DNA of 64,000 nucleotides from Homalodisca vitripennis (GCF_021130785.1 NC_060213.1:130772001-130836000); one strand, 5' to 3'. Shown: positions 50,236-62,207, counted from the first letter of the stretch. The notes: generated by a model not told the origin, from the letters alone. Numbers and translations are program-made.

Positions 50236-51995
50236 ATTAAAAATAACCCCACTCTTTGGCTTAGTTTATTATAAAATAAGGACAGTTCATAAAGACAGTT
50301 TACGAGTCTACAGCTAATTAAATTGCAATTTTGAAAAACTTACTTTTACTTGAAATCAACACAGAAACTTCGTTTAAGAAAGGCATCGTTATGCGAAGAG
50401 TTAAATAATAATTTATTCTTTAGACTTTTTTTAGCTTAAACCACGAATCGTTAGTGCTGACACCTTCTCGCACTTCAACACTATTAAAACTAGCCCTGAC
50501 AAGTAGTATCTTTTTTAGAAGGAGAAGTTCCTCTATCGATTTAAAAAGAAAAATATATTCTACATTATACAATACCGAAATAACTCTTGGTTCACGGATT
50601 GTAATTACGTACCTAACTCAATAGCATTTCAAGTTGAAATGCTACAACGCTTGATGGCGTCACACAATTTGTGTAAATTTGCATTAAAGATACCATCAAG
50701 AAAACCACAATATATTTAATGTTTTACTGCTAATTACAATGATAACATAACATCTTATCAGCGCGTGCCATTTCAACGAAATGGACCAACATTTGCCGCA
50801 AATTCGTATTTTGTGACAACTCAATTTAAGTTTCATTCATAAAGGAAGGTATATTTGTGAATATCATGTTATGTACAGAGGTTAATTGAAATGGTTTAAA
50901 AAAAAACTTAAAATACATTTCTTTCAAGTCACGAAAATATACGATGTGTAGGAAAAACTGACGGTAAAGAACTTTCCCTGGAAACACGTGTTGAAATCCA
51001 ACTCCACTGAGTCGACATGAATACATGGTAACGATCTGACAAGGCGTTCTCGCTCTCGCCTCGTGAAGACAAATTGGGAGGAGAAGGGCGTTTTGAAAGT
51101 CATTAGGCCTAAGTATCTCCGTAAGGGTGGGACGGAACGGGGCAGGGGGGGGTTGTAGGAGGTGTCTTTGGGGATGATTTAAGGGCAATTTGGCCGGCAA
51201 AGGAAACAGCTTCCGACAACTCTGGAGCTTTTTACACTGACTAATGTCGAGCTCCATCTGCAATACTTTTACGAGCTTTTGTACAACTAATGTGTTAAAA
51301 ATGCGAAGCAATTAAACTGCTGCCGATAGACGAATACGGAAAGCTTTGTGTTGGAACAAGTACATTTTGGGATAGGGACAGTTCACAATAAGCCATGCTA
51401 AACAATAATAACAAATTGACAATTGATTAAATGAAAATTAAGTTTCATTTTACTTAAATTAGATTTCTCCTCCATTATACTGCTGCACCAACAAAGGATT
51501 TTGTGATGCAGGTATTACGATGCGGTTCCAAAAAAGTCTAGATAATATTTAAAGTTGAAAATATAACTAGAAGCTAGAGCCGTATTAACTCTTTTATGTC
51601 CAATCAAATATTTAATTACGTAGTTGTAATTACTAGTGGAATAGTTGTTATTTTTGCCATACAATAAAAACCAACAGAGTACAAATATTCGATTTATAAT
51701 TATTATACGCATAAAATAGCAGTGTACTATAAACTTTAACGTAGACCAAATAAAAGGGTACCGTATGTGTGATTACACTCTCAAATTCAAATAAAACATC
51801 TGCCATCTTTTTATGTTACAATGTGTGCTGGTGTGATTCTCGTACTCGCGACCTGAGCTGGAGACTTGCATTCTGTGCAGTGACAATGCTTAGACTGGAC
51901 TCCTAAACCTAGCAGCATTTGGGTATTTTTGAGTCCTATTCTTTTCACTCTCTTTTTCTGTATGTTATTTATTTTTGTATGTAATATAAACTTCA
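50236..51995. other. Intron stretch without recognised genes
   Basis: A 161-codon minus-strand frame at 50826-51311 crosses the GC-rich stretch, but it shows no domain and starts and ends in AT-rich DNA. I treat it as chance. Confidence 0.5.
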
Positions 51996-52011
51996 ATACC
52001 CCCTCCCCCAC

Positions 52012-52047
52012 CTGACGAAGACAATAGATTCCAATTCTCGAAACGTT
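52012..52047 (+). other. Hammerhead-like motif, CTGACGAA ... CGAAAC type
   Basis: CTGACGAA, a possible imperfect stem and then CTCGAAACG follow each other here. Related motifs elsewhere in the window have a clean stem in this position. It may be the conserved part of a Penelope-like terminal repeat. Confidence 0.35.
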
Positions 52048-52666
52048 GTGTCATACCTTTGGTAACACGTAACGATGGCAATTTTACGGAATCCTGTTAT
52101 CCTCTCAAACCTTCCATCGCCAATAACAAAATTTAAACAGAGAAATTGTCTACGCCTAACAACGAATTACCAACAAAAAAACAATAGAGTGTTAGAATTA
52201 ATCAGAATAACGAAGACAGGATTACAGTTTTGGAATGCTAGTACATCGCATGCGACTTGATAATATTTGTGGATTTAACATTGTATTGATTCAGGGAAAT
52301 GTTAGGCGTTATGTAGACAGTTATTTCAGGAACAGTTAGTGTCGAACTTCGGCTGTATTATAACTATCTCGTGACTGAACTTTTATTGTTTATTGCATTG
52401 AATAATATGTCAAGTGTGTTATGTCGCAATTTTCACACACGTTTACAAAACTGACTGATGCACAATTTTTAATATAACCTGACAACATGTTCAGTGGAGT
52501 AGTCAGTGGATTCTTAAGGATGTGGCTTTCGGGCGTCCAAATTCATTATATATATTTTTTTTTTGGTTTGACAGGTATTTGGTCTTCCGATCATATGTTT
52601 GCTTATTTAAACGCATATGTGATAGATACGGCCAAATACAAAATAATTGAATCGGAAAAAGTAAGC

Positions 52667-52735
52667 GCTCTGTGGTGTAATGGTAGCACATTCACCCGGC
52701 AAGTGAGAGATCCGGGTTCGGGTCCCGGCGTAGCA
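52667..52735 (+). tRNA. tRNA-like gene, copy 3
   Basis: This is the same 69-base fold as copies 1 and 2, with the loop CCGGCAA and changes in the T loop (GGTTCGGGTCC) and acceptor stem (GCGTAGC, one mispair). Only TTTT follows. It is more decayed and probably a pseudogene. Confidence 0.45.
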
Positions 52736-52921
52736 AGTACATTTTGCGATTCAACATTTATTGAAATTAAGTATGGCCATTGCCATTTATACAAATTTAA
52801 TGTAAACAAAACTCGTTTGACAGGTATTTGGTATTCCGATAATATGTTAGTTTGGTTATTTAAAAACGCATATGTGACAGATACGGCCAAATACAAAGTA
52901 ATTGAATCGTAAAAAGTAAGC

Positions 52922-52990
52922 GCTCTGTGGTGTGATGGTAGCACATTCACCCGGCAAGTGACAGATCCGGGTTTGAGTCCCGGCGGAGCA
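52922..52990 (+). tRNA. tRNA-like gene, copy 4
   Basis: The fold is the same, with A box TGGTGTGATGG, a B box weakened to GGTTTGAGTCC, and TTTTT downstream. It forms a diverged tandem pair with copy 3, spaced 255 bases. Confidence 0.45.
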
Positions 52991-53133
52991 AGTACTTTTT
53001 GTGATTCAATGTTTTTTTAAATTAAATAAGGCTATTGCCAAATGGCAATAAATGGCAATATACAAATGTAAATATCAATATGTATTCTCTTCATGTAGAA
53101 ATAAAAAACCAAATATTGGTAAACTCTGTTTAT

Positions 53134-53163
53134 GAATTTTCGTATGTCAGCATACTTCTTCAG
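53134..53163 (-). other. Hammerhead-like motif in the Penelope-like terminal repeat
   Basis: On the minus strand CTGAAGAA is followed by a perfect five-pair stem GTATG/CATAC with loop CTGA, and then GAAA. This is the order of a hammerhead ribozyme core (CUGANGA, stem II, GAAA), with one extra A before the stem. Hammerheads are known in Penelope-like elements. Activity is unproven. Confidence 0.4.
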
Positions 53164-53314
53164 ATAACAAATGTGTATAAATATTTACAAAATTAAATAA
53201 TGAAACTAACGAAATACAAACAAGAAATGAACTGAAATAGAATAATAAACAGGGGAAAAATACCTCACAGCTGATGTTTCATCACAAATACCAAAGAGTA
53301 AAAAATTTTTGAAA

Positions 53315-54898
53315 TTAACGAATGTTCAAACCTAAAGGAAATTTTGACTTTAAAACAAGTTGATGAGCAGTTTCGCTCCTTCTTAAATTAAACCTATTTA
53401 TATTTTCGTTGGCATTCAATGGAACATTGTTGATGCCTTTTAATTTGTAACAATTTTCAATTTTGTCCTGATTATGTTCTCTGGAATGTACAGCGAGGGG
53501 CTTGTCATCTCCATGAACAATACTGTAACGGTGACCTGTCATTCGTATACGAAGAGGGTTAGAGGTTTGGCCAATATATTGTTTATTACAAAAATTACAA
53601 TTTAGCTGATATATTATATTACTTGAATTACAATCAATTGTTCCTTTAATTGGATACGTTTTATTCGTTATGTTACTACTAAAATTTTGACTAGAGGACA
53701 TAATTTTGCACGTACCACAACGTGGTTTTTGACAGGGTTTACAACCGTTAAAAATTTTCTCTCGATTTTTGTGTTTAAGATTGGTTTGGACTAGCATATT
53801 TTTAAGATTTGGCGGTTTTCTAAAGATGACCCTAGGTGGTTTTGAAAATATATCTTTAGTTTCCGATGATGACTGTAGAATATGGAATGCAGTTTTAATT
53901 ATAGGGTTTATTTTGTTAAGTCCGGGGTAGAATTTGGTAGTAAATTTAGGTTCATCTAGGGGAAAAGATTTGTTGTAATTGAAATTTTTTGACCTATTAA
54001 TTTGATTTTTTACAAGTTTGTCGGGATAATTTAAATTTTTGAATGTGTTTGTTAATTTGTTAATATAATTTGTGAAATCAGACTCTTTGCTACATAAATT
54101 CTTTGCTCGAATGGCTAAACTTTTTGGAATACTTTTTTTTACATGTGTAGGATGGCAACTAGTATAATTTAAGTAATTCATAGTGTTGGTATCTTTAACG
54201 TGAATTTTTGTTTTAAGAAAGCCTTCTTCTAAAAACACATCAACATCTAGGAATGTAATGATTGTGTGGGAATATTTCCAAGTGAAATTTAATGTTGAAA
54301 ATTTGTTTAGGGAATATAGAAAATCTTTAAGGAGATCTTCACCATGTTACCATATCAAGAAAATATCATCTATGTAACGATACCAGATCAGAGGTAGTTT
54401 ATTTTGGGTATTTAAGAAATTTTGTTCAAAGAAGCCCATGAAAAGATTTGCATAAGAGGGTGCCATTCGTGTTCCCATGGCTGTACCTTTTATTTGTAAA
54501 TAGAAATCATCTTTGAATTTAAAACAGTTCATTGTTAGGATAAACTCTATTAGTGTTAAAAGGAAAGAAGTAGAGGGCTTTGAATGTACTGATCTGGTAT
54601 CAAGGAAATGTTTAGTTGCGTTTATGCCTTCATCATGTGGGATGTTGGTGTATAGTGATGTGACATCAATTGTGGCTAGGATTAAATTATTTGGTAAAGG
54701 TTGGGTAATTTTGGAGAGTTTACCAATAAAATCATTAGTATTTTTAACATAAGATGGAAGTAGTTTTACAAAAGGCTGCAGTTGGTCGTCAATGTAACCT
54801 GATATTCTTTCAGTCGGGCTTCCATAGCTGACATACGAAAATTCATAAACAGAGTTTACCAATATTTGGTTTTTTATTTCTACATGAAGAAAATACAT
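53315..54898 (-). pseudogene. Penelope-type reverse transcriptase / GIY-YIG endonuclease with one internal stop
   Basis: One frame of 528 codons is broken only by TAA at 54347-54349. The first part carries ATIDVTSLYTNIPHDEGI, KGTAMGTRMAPSYANLFMG and YRYIDDIFLIW, the reverse transcriptase core with its YIDD site. The stop follows IW directly. The same frame then continues to a four-Cys cluster (CKPCQKPRCGTCK, 53707-53743) and a GIY-YIG nuclease with IYQL and YIGQT (53564-53614), and ends at 53315. The element is 5'-truncated: its first 24 or so codons come from the terminal repeat. Confidence 0.88.
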
Positions 54899-54900
54899 AT

Positions 54901-54901
<1 letters not shown>

Positions 54902-54951
<50 letters not shown>
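54902..54951. repeat. (AT)n microsatellite at the Penelope-like element edge
   Basis: A TA run of about 50 bases touches the 5' end of the truncated Penelope-like element. Confidence 0.95.
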
Positions 54952-54954
<3 letters not shown>

Positions 54955-55964
54955 GCCTATATATACTCCATCGTTGGTTAAGATGGGGAGTGAAATTGTA
55001 TCACTTACTTCTTAAATATTACATATTAAAGGTACAGGATGTTAGATAGAATAAGTAGACTAACATTTAGATGAATTTTTAACCTGATTACTTGTTATAA
55101 AGGTTTCCACTATTTTATCTCGTACACCGGTTTGTTTAACGAATGGTCCCCTCAATGTGGGAATGTAGTCGTACCAGTAGGCCTACTACACGACAACGCC
55201 ACACGATACAATGTCATATGGTTGTACTCAGTTTGTTTCAAAATTTATTTATTCTATTCTACAATTTTCTCGTTGCTATCGTGGTTACCCATAAGACCCA
55301 TGTAGACATTTTCACTAACGCTCAGCCAAATCTGGTGACATGTACACCATTACAAAAATCATTACAAATCCTCAATAGTACTTTATTGTCACAGGAAAAT
55401 TGTTCTAAATCAGTTATTTATAATTCGATTTAAATAATACTGGAGTCATTAGATTTGTGTTAATATCCACTAAACACTGTTATTCTTGTAGAAAACTGCT
55501 GGTTTTTAAAAGTTTAAAGTTTAAAAGATTTTATGGCCACCATATAGAAAATACTTAAGCTAATTTAATGATATTCCATTCAATAACTGGCCTTGTTATC
55601 ATTAATATTTAAGCCAAATTTCGTATAATGTAGGCTAATGTATTGGTTTTTGAGATATTAATATTTTAATAAAAAACACACACAGACAGACAAATGGGAA
55701 ACTAAGCATCAGAGACCCATGTTCATATGGTGAAATGTGTTTGTCTTGACCTGAGCAATAACGTGGTATACTTTTGTCTACGAGAGTTACGGGACACCCT
55801 GTATAAACGAATTCGGATTGTCAGGAACCAAATGAATTATACAAACAGTAGGTCAAAAATTTGACTACAGACCTTCTTCGAAACTGGTTTTGACTATGGT
55901 CTTTGGTTAAAATCAGTATTAACTAGCCAATAATAACTTTGACTGAATTATATTTTTCACTGTA

Positions 55965-56165
55965 ACGCAAGGACGTGGCCAGCGAGGGGGCCAAGGGGTC
56001 CGGGTCCCCCCAAATTTTCAATTTTTCATTATTTAAATAATTCAGTATTACTGGTATGTACTGCTGAAAGATCGTTCTAAAAAGGGAGTCAAGAACTTTT
56101 TAAGAAACAAAATGCGGTCCACAAAGGTAAAATATCAGTTGTCTGGACCCGCCCCAAAATCTTTT
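55965..56165 (-). repeat. Dispersed repeat family A, copy 3 (reversed)
   Basis: Starting GGACGTGGCCAGCGAGGGGG and containing CTGAAAGATCGTTC, this is the reversed form of the copies near 2470 and 39430. Confidence 0.55.
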
Positions 56166-56519
56166 CCTGGCTACGCTCTTGCTCTAACGCATATATTACG
56201 TTCAGTGGCGGGTCTAGGGGAGGGGAAATGGGGGTCATGGCTTCCTCCGAGATTTTGCAAAAAATGTGAGTAAATTTATCTCTAAATAGTCTATTTTTTG
56301 TTGCATCGAAATGCAAAATGTCTTGTCACACTAAAAATAATGATTGACTAAATCCAATGGTGGCCCCTCTCAAAAATCAGTACCGGGTCCGCCCCTGATT
56401 ATTTTCACCACAGGATACAGAATATTCTGTAGTGTTATTATCGCACATCAACAAGCAGTACGACGTTCGAGCTGGCATGTCTCGATGATTAGGTTTAATA
56501 CAATTCAAACCCTCCCGTC

Positions 56520-56720
56520 TAAGTAACACTGAGCGAGGCTTCAGCGACGATACGGCGGCGTCGACGTCTCGACGCTCGCTCCCGTGACAGGCGTCTCTCG
56601 GAATCCCATCTCCGTCGCGTCGCCAATATCTCGCGTGTGTTACATCTGACAACAATCGAGTCTCTTGTGTCGCCGTCACGACAAACACGACTTGCCGTCA
56701 ACTTAATGAATTTCACTTAA
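56520..56720. promoter_or_regulatory. CpG-rich non-coding block just 3' of exon E1
   Basis: CpG density is high (GATACGGCGGCGTCGACG, TCCGTCGCGTCGCC). Frames here lack family resemblance. Possible intronic regulatory DNA, on composition only. Confidence 0.25.
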
Positions 56721-56905
56721 CGTTGAAAAATACACTTTTTGTGAAAATTTGTTTTTTTTAATGTGTTAGTAATGTAAATCAATAGTCTTAATAATATACG
56801 AGATGATTAAATTATACAAAATGCATGATACGATATGATACGATTTTATAATCAGGTATCGATAAGCTACGACTGCTGGTGACGTGAACAACAATCGATA
56901 CTTAC

Positions 56906-57075
56906 GCATGTCCGAATAGTCGTCCACGAGTATAACCTCGTGCAGCAGGCGGGGCGGCGAGCGGTCTATGACACTGTGGACGGTGCGCAGTAACACGGAC
57001 CAAGCCTCGTTGTGGAAGCATATTATCACAGAAGTCGCTGGCAGGTTGTCCGGGTACCGGCCCGGTTTTTTGCAC
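56906..57075 (-). CDS. PGANT exon E1: start of the catalytic domain (UDP-GalNAc site)
   Basis: The exon has 170 bases: one base finishing a codon, 56 codons, and one base starting the next. A TTCCAG acceptor precedes it and a GTAAGT donor follows. It encodes [10 protein letters not shown], then [20 protein letters not shown], then [10 protein letters not shown]. These are the first beta strands and helix of the GalNAc-transferase GT-A fold; the FHNEAWS and LVDDYSD segments lie around the sugar-nucleotide site in this family. The last base combines with E2 to give Pro, so the join reads DMPHLKRQ. The exon enters in phase 2, so at least one further upstream coding exon must exist, and I see none between 57076 and the window end. 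Confidence 0.93.
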
Positions 57076-58358
57076 CTGGAATCAAAAATCATAACTCAGC
57101 TTGTTGTAAATACATAATACACAAGTCTACATTAAAAGGCTGCGCTTTTCAGAATTCAAGTTTATAAGCCAAGTGTAATGACAATATAAGCGAGTATGTG
57201 CAAGTATATTTCTACTGATTTGGAAGTATATCACCAAATGATCTGTCTGGTCCTTTGAATTATTAATAACTGTTATAAGAACAAGTTTACCAGGACTTAA
57301 AAGGATTCCAGAGAACATACCTTGTATTAAATAGGTCTCTGTTCAGAACCTTGTAACCACTAACTAATATATACTTGGAAACTTTAAATAGCTTTGTACA
57401 ATTGTATAGTAGCCTACATTAGACCCTTATATACATATACGTCTTGTAAAAGTGCTAAGCTGGTTAGAATTAGAATTTTTTTTGAGCTCTTCTTCAGGAA
57501 AATAACTCACAACACATAAATTCAAATAGGTACAAAGCAAATTGAATTTCAAAAGGGATATAGATAGGTTAGCGGCAAATGCAAAGATTTTTGTTGTTGT
57601 TGGGCGAAGATCTTAAAATATCCGGAAATATAACATATTACACAGACAATCTAAGTTCAACATTATATATATCAACATCACAACCGTTTATACATTACAG
57701 CTCCTCCACAGCATATGGCCTTAGCTAGAGGTCACGGATTCGAGTTCCGAGGAGGTCATACAGATTTTTGACGCGGGCGTTTGCCCTGCGTCTCTTAAAG
57801 GTATGTACAATATAACCACAGGAAAAGGCGGTTATATCCCCATTGTGGTTCTGTCATGGGATGGAATACCCCTCTAAAAATCATCTCAGACAGTGTCACA
57901 CTCGAAATTTACTACTGTAATAAATAACCACTACAGGGCGTATTTATTATATATATACGTATACAAACTAAAAGAGAGTTTGTTCCGTAGTACGATTTTT
58001 TATAAGTAAATCACGCCAAGTAATTCGATCGCAATAAGATATCGCCACTGACGAAATGTAACATAATTATGATAATGTTGTGGTAATAGAATGTAGTTAG
58101 TGACGGAGGGGGGGGGGTTCGGAGGATTGTATATATATTGTATTGTATATATGCGAAATGAGGTAATCCAAACAAAACCAACTAGGATTATAGCTAGTCG
58201 GTAACTCACATTTAGCTTACAGAACAAGCATTTAAGGATCAACAACGATAAGCAATTTAGATAGGCTATTGATCCTACAAAAAAATCTTTTGAGTCATGA
58301 AACATTTAAGATATACAGATTCTGTTAAACATATTTGTTCTGAACTTGGAATTCTGAC

Positions 58359-58403
<45 letters not shown>

Positions 58404-59800
58404 ATATATATAAAAACAATCTATGTAAAACAATTTTTTGATCCTATACTAAAAACTAATAAACATACATATAATATTCGTTTTACTAAGACATATCGAT
58501 CAACACAATCTCGAATATTACAAAAAGAAAACATATTAGTTAAAATGTAAAAAGGAAGTAAATGATTATTTAACTAATCTGTCTCTATGTTATTTTGAGA
58601 AATATTTCAATACAAAAACCAATTAATTCAGTTTAAAAAGAATTGAAGATAAATTGTTAAAATGTAAGTTTTATGGTTTAAACAAACTAATGTTACTATT
58701 TTTTTAATTTATATTTTAAAATTGATATTAGTATTTAGTTTTATTGTAGTGACGCTATTCCTCGTACCTTGTACATAATAAGGTATAAAGTGGTTTGACT
58801 ATTACTATAGCTATAACTAGGCCTATAACAATTTGGTCAATGTAGCGCGGCTAAATGTTTTTGGGATCCCCATATGGGGGAGAGTTGTAATCCCCAAACC
58901 CCCCCCCCCCAATAGCTACGCCACTGGCAGAATATCTTACATAGTTTGAATGCTGTATCAACACGTATGCCAAACCGGGCATGCTGTTACACATTCAACA
59001 CAGTTTGGCACTTAGCCACAATGTCATGCAGTTGGCATGTGATTATTGAGTCATTGACGGTCTGCTTGTTTACCATTCTCCGCACATGTTATTTACCTGG
59101 TTCACAATTGTAAACATTGATCAATTCTTAGAAATGAAATAACATCCACAAACGCACTCCCAAAAGATAGGCTGTAACTTGTTTAAGGTTTAACAATGTT
59201 ATTATGGAGCTAGGTGGAGATTCGGTCCACAATACTGCCAGTACTACACATCTGCTTGTACAGGTGAACTGAGGGAGGCGGAGTCGAGTCCTGATTGGTT
59301 AAAGCTTAACCAACCAACGGCGATCAATACTTCTTTACACTTCTACACGGGTTTTTACAATATGACACTATCTTTTGTAACTAATTGATTTTCCTTCTGA
59401 ATTATGGTTTCTCTTATTAGTTTTACATAATATTGATTAATTTTACAAGTACTTTTGTTTCGTCAAATTCAATTGGAATTTTCCACTACAATTCAGTTAC
59501 TGATCTTTTTTACTTCCTAAAATAAGGGTTTAAGTTTACGAAAGTCTTAAACTAAACAAAATTATTCTAATTTCTTAGATTTTTACTCTTGGTTCCAAAA
59601 TTGTCTGAAATAAACAAATTAGGGGATTTGGCCATTATATAGATTTTAGTGAATAGTGTTTAATTTATCCTTCTCCTACTGAAAATGAACGTTAAAGAAC
59701 TGAAAAATATGAGTTGCTAAAAGTATCCTTTGTCGAATTTGTAAATTCGCGCAAATACAAATTAAATTATTTAGATCCAAAAAAAAAAAGATTTTCCTGC
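57076..59800. other. Region upstream of E1, no recognised exon
   Basis: This is AT-rich sequence with a (TA)n run at about 58361-58410, a poly-C run near 58900, and a weak tRNA-like B-box phrase (GGATTCGAGTTCC at 57736). No upstream PGANT exon was found. Confidence 0.5.
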
Positions 59801-59805
59801 TGCCA

Positions 59806-60056
59806 CCGCCAATACCACCATGATACCACCACCAATACCACCATGCTATCACCACCAATACCACCATGCTGCCACCGCCAATACCACCATGCTACCACCA
59901 CCAATACCACCATGCCGCCACCGCCAATACCACCATGCTACCACCACCAATACCACCATGCTACCACCGCCAATACCACCATGCTGCCACCACCAATACC
60001 ACCATGCTACCACCACCAATACCACCATGCTACCACCACCAATACCACCGGCTATC
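59806..60056 (+). repeat. 23-bp minisatellite, about ten units
   Basis: The unit is CCACCACCAATACCACCATG followed by CTA, with variants in the third block. The period of 23 puts all three plus frames into the same Pro/His/Thr-rich pattern. There is no sign of a gene. Confidence 0.92.
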
Positions 60057-60604
60057 TAGACGCTACATATACCTGATACATATACTAAGGCCGTTTTGAA
60101 TTTTCGTTATTACTTCGCCTGCTATAAGCAAACGCCACTTCTCAAGCACATTTGTTTCACCTGTTGTAGACTAATTGAACGTGTCGGCCGTCCTAAGGGC
60201 GCCCGAGGGCGACACATGTTGGAGTACGCAATGCACAGTTGAAGTAAACTTAAACACCGCCTTCCTTATGTAATGTCACCAACAAAACACTTGTTGTGTA
60301 AATATAAACGCTTGTAGATAGCACTGCTTTCCCGTCCATGCAAGAACATGAAACTTTACGTTAACTGTACACATAGCTGTCGTCGCTCCCCGGGAGTACG
60401 CAGAGGCCTAATGTTCAGGTAAATCTATGGAGAATTTACAGAGAAAATATTCCAAAAAATGTCTTGCGAGATTTTTTTGACTACTTATTCTTGCTTCAGT
60501 AAAAATCTAGCAAAAAAACTCATCTTTGTACGTTAAGTTTGTGCAATCGTTTTTTGGTTCGAATATTAAAAACGAATTTCTTTCCAACTTGTGTTTTGAA
60601 TTTG

Positions 60605-60940
60605 GTTGTTGTAGGTGGTTGGTCGGCGAATGTAGACGTATTGTGACCTGTATTCTGTAGTTCAGTTTTAATGATTAGTGTTGTGTTTTGTTTCTATCAA
60701 GTGCATGTTTTAGAGTTATTGAAGTTGACGCACAACATGGTGGTTGTGATTCCTGACTTTCGCGTGTCACAACGCTCTGGTATGATTTATTTATTTGAAC
60801 CTAGTTTGTAATTATGTGTTAGGTTAGTTATTTACCTAAAGAAGAGATCAGTATGCAGACCTCGAAACGTAGTGTTTCTGATTTTTTTGTATCACTGGAA
60901 CGATAGCAAATGTCCGGAAAATCTTGTTTCCTTCGCCAAG
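60605..60940 (+). repeat. PLE-like dispersed repeat, second copy
   Basis: This parallels about 44150-44480 on the same strand over some 330 bases (GGTGGTTGGTCGGCGAATG, TGACCTGTATTCTGTAG, CTCGAAACGTAGTG). It carries the motif AAAGAAGAGATC then GACCTCGAAAC at 60836-60870, a decayed form of the hammerhead-like arrangement. Confidence 0.65.
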
Positions 60941-61280
60941 TCTTAGTTATGCCTTCAAACTTAGGAATGACTCAGGGCATATTTTAATTCATTCCTAAAA
61001 TTAATATCCCCAAGAAAATTTATTAAAAAGCATAATTGTCTTAAATAATGTGTAATTTAAGAAATGTAAATTCCTTCAATCATCAATGAATATCAAAAAC
61101 ACGTCACACCCAGAAGCTATTGCTCTTGCACGTTCTGCAATGTAAAGTTTTCACAGTTTTAATTTGGGCCTAATTAAAAAATTACCTAATTTTTTTACTT
61201 TGAATGGTTGTAATTCCTAATGTAGTGATCAGAATCATGTTTTCTACTTTTTCTGTCTTCAGGAAAGCTATTTTACAAGG

Positions 61281-61661
61281 CTATAAGTTTAAAACTAAAA
61301 AAATCTTCCAACCAGAAATCGGTTGGAAAGATTTTGCCTTTCTCAATAGAGATAGTAAAATAAAAGTAGACAGAAACTTGTAGCGTAAATATGGAATAAT
61401 AAAAGCGTTGGATATAAGTAGCGCTCCACAGTTTTTAATCCGATCGACAACTTTAGAACCTCCCCCCCCCCCGTTATTGAGCAAGACATTATCCACATCA
61501 CTTAGCAGCGAAAGGTCGCCACCAAATGTCGAAGCAGGAGAATCGACGATGACGATGTCGTTGTTCAAGGAGGGAATCACTGCGCTTTGTAACCGACCCG
61601 AATAGTGAGTGACTTGTTCAATAGAACTTGAACATTCATGAAGATAACTGTAAAATGCCAA
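61281..61661 (-). other. Unassigned open frame, 126 codons
   Basis: The middle part (SAVIPSLNNDIVIVDSPAST, FGGDLSLLSDVDNVLL, SKVVDRIKNCGALLI) has balanced codon use and reads like protein. A poly-G run lies in the middle. I recognise no family and cannot define splice sites. It may be a retroelement remnant or an unknown exon. Confidence 0.2.
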
Positions 61662-62207
61662 TTATTGTTTTGTATGACGTTAATTAATGACTTGTTTCTC
61701 TAAACGGATTAAATCCTACTAAAATTGTTGGATATAAAATAACAGTTTCTGCGGATTACTGACTATTACCTTATCAATTGAAATGGATTAAGTTTTGGGT
61801 TTAAAGAAAAGAAACACTAGGTGTAACGAGTACATAGGTGAAGTAGCTTCCACTAAAAACTTTGGAGAAAATATTTTTTGTAACTTCATTTTTCTGTATT
61901 CATGAGATCTCAAATGCGATTCTATCAGCCCGCAGGCGATCAGTCTGGCTGTCAGTATCAAGAATGACAGTGTTACTGACAGCGCACGTCGATCATACTA
62001 GGCAATCCGATCACGATCAGTATTTTAATCAATCTAGAAAAAGTTGATGTATTTTTGTATTACACGTGGACCACTATGACACAGCACGCTGCGGTAGATA
62101 ACTTAGGTTAGGCTATCGTAAATATGGTACTACTGGTACCAATGTAAAAGTTAACTTGTACGAGCGCTCACGTGATCTGAACTCAAATTTGGGTACTGTC
62201 TCGAAGG

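Larger units (their letters stand above)
53072..54906 (-). mobile_element. Penelope-like element with inverted terminal repeats
   Basis: Inverted repeats of about 80 bases (53072-53151 and 54827-54906, containing AAATATTGGTAAACTCTG and its complement) enclose a reverse transcriptase and GIY-YIG endonuclease frame. Inverted repeats flanking 5'-truncated copies are known for Penelope-like elements. The right edge abuts an (AT)n run and the left edge abuts the tRNA-like repeats. The N-terminal part of the frame is missing. Confidence 0.82.
9613..57075 (-). other. Gene model: polypeptide GalNAc-transferase (PGANT family), 3' portion
   Basis: This entry joins the exons listed separately below. 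The enzyme starts mucin-type O-glycosylation in the Golgi by moving GalNAc from UDP-GalNAc to Ser or Thr of secreted proteins. In transcript order, E1, E2, E3A or E3B, E4, E5, E6, E7A or E7B, E8 and E9 join with matching phases and give about 450 residues, covering most of the GT-A catalytic domain and the whole ricin-type lectin domain. Family marks visible are the DSH metal motif (E2), WGGEN (E4), the VGH metal histidine (E5) and three CLD/QxW lectin repeats (E7 to E9). The N-terminal tail, membrane anchor, stem and first catalytic strand are missing and should lie beyond 57075. The lectin alternative exons recall Drosophila Pgant9, but orthology is a guess made without alignment, so no symbol is given. 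Confidence 0.93.

Noticed and set aside
50826..51311. Minus-strand frame of 161 codons
   Set aside because: No domain, signal or repeat pattern is visible; half of it is AT-rich Phe/Lys-rich sequence and half crosses a GC-rich non-coding block. Chance opening is likelier.
57497..57530. Another CTGAAGAAG hammerhead-like motif on the minus strand
   Set aside because: CTGAAGAAGAGCTC is present but no pairing strand followed by GAAA comes after it.
57700..57780. Possible tRNA with GGATTCGAGTTCC B box
   Set aside because: No A box or four-arm fold could be made. At most it is a tRNA-derived repeat relic.
59714..60099. Pro/His/Thr-rich frames
   Set aside because: These are three readings of the 23-bp minisatellite.
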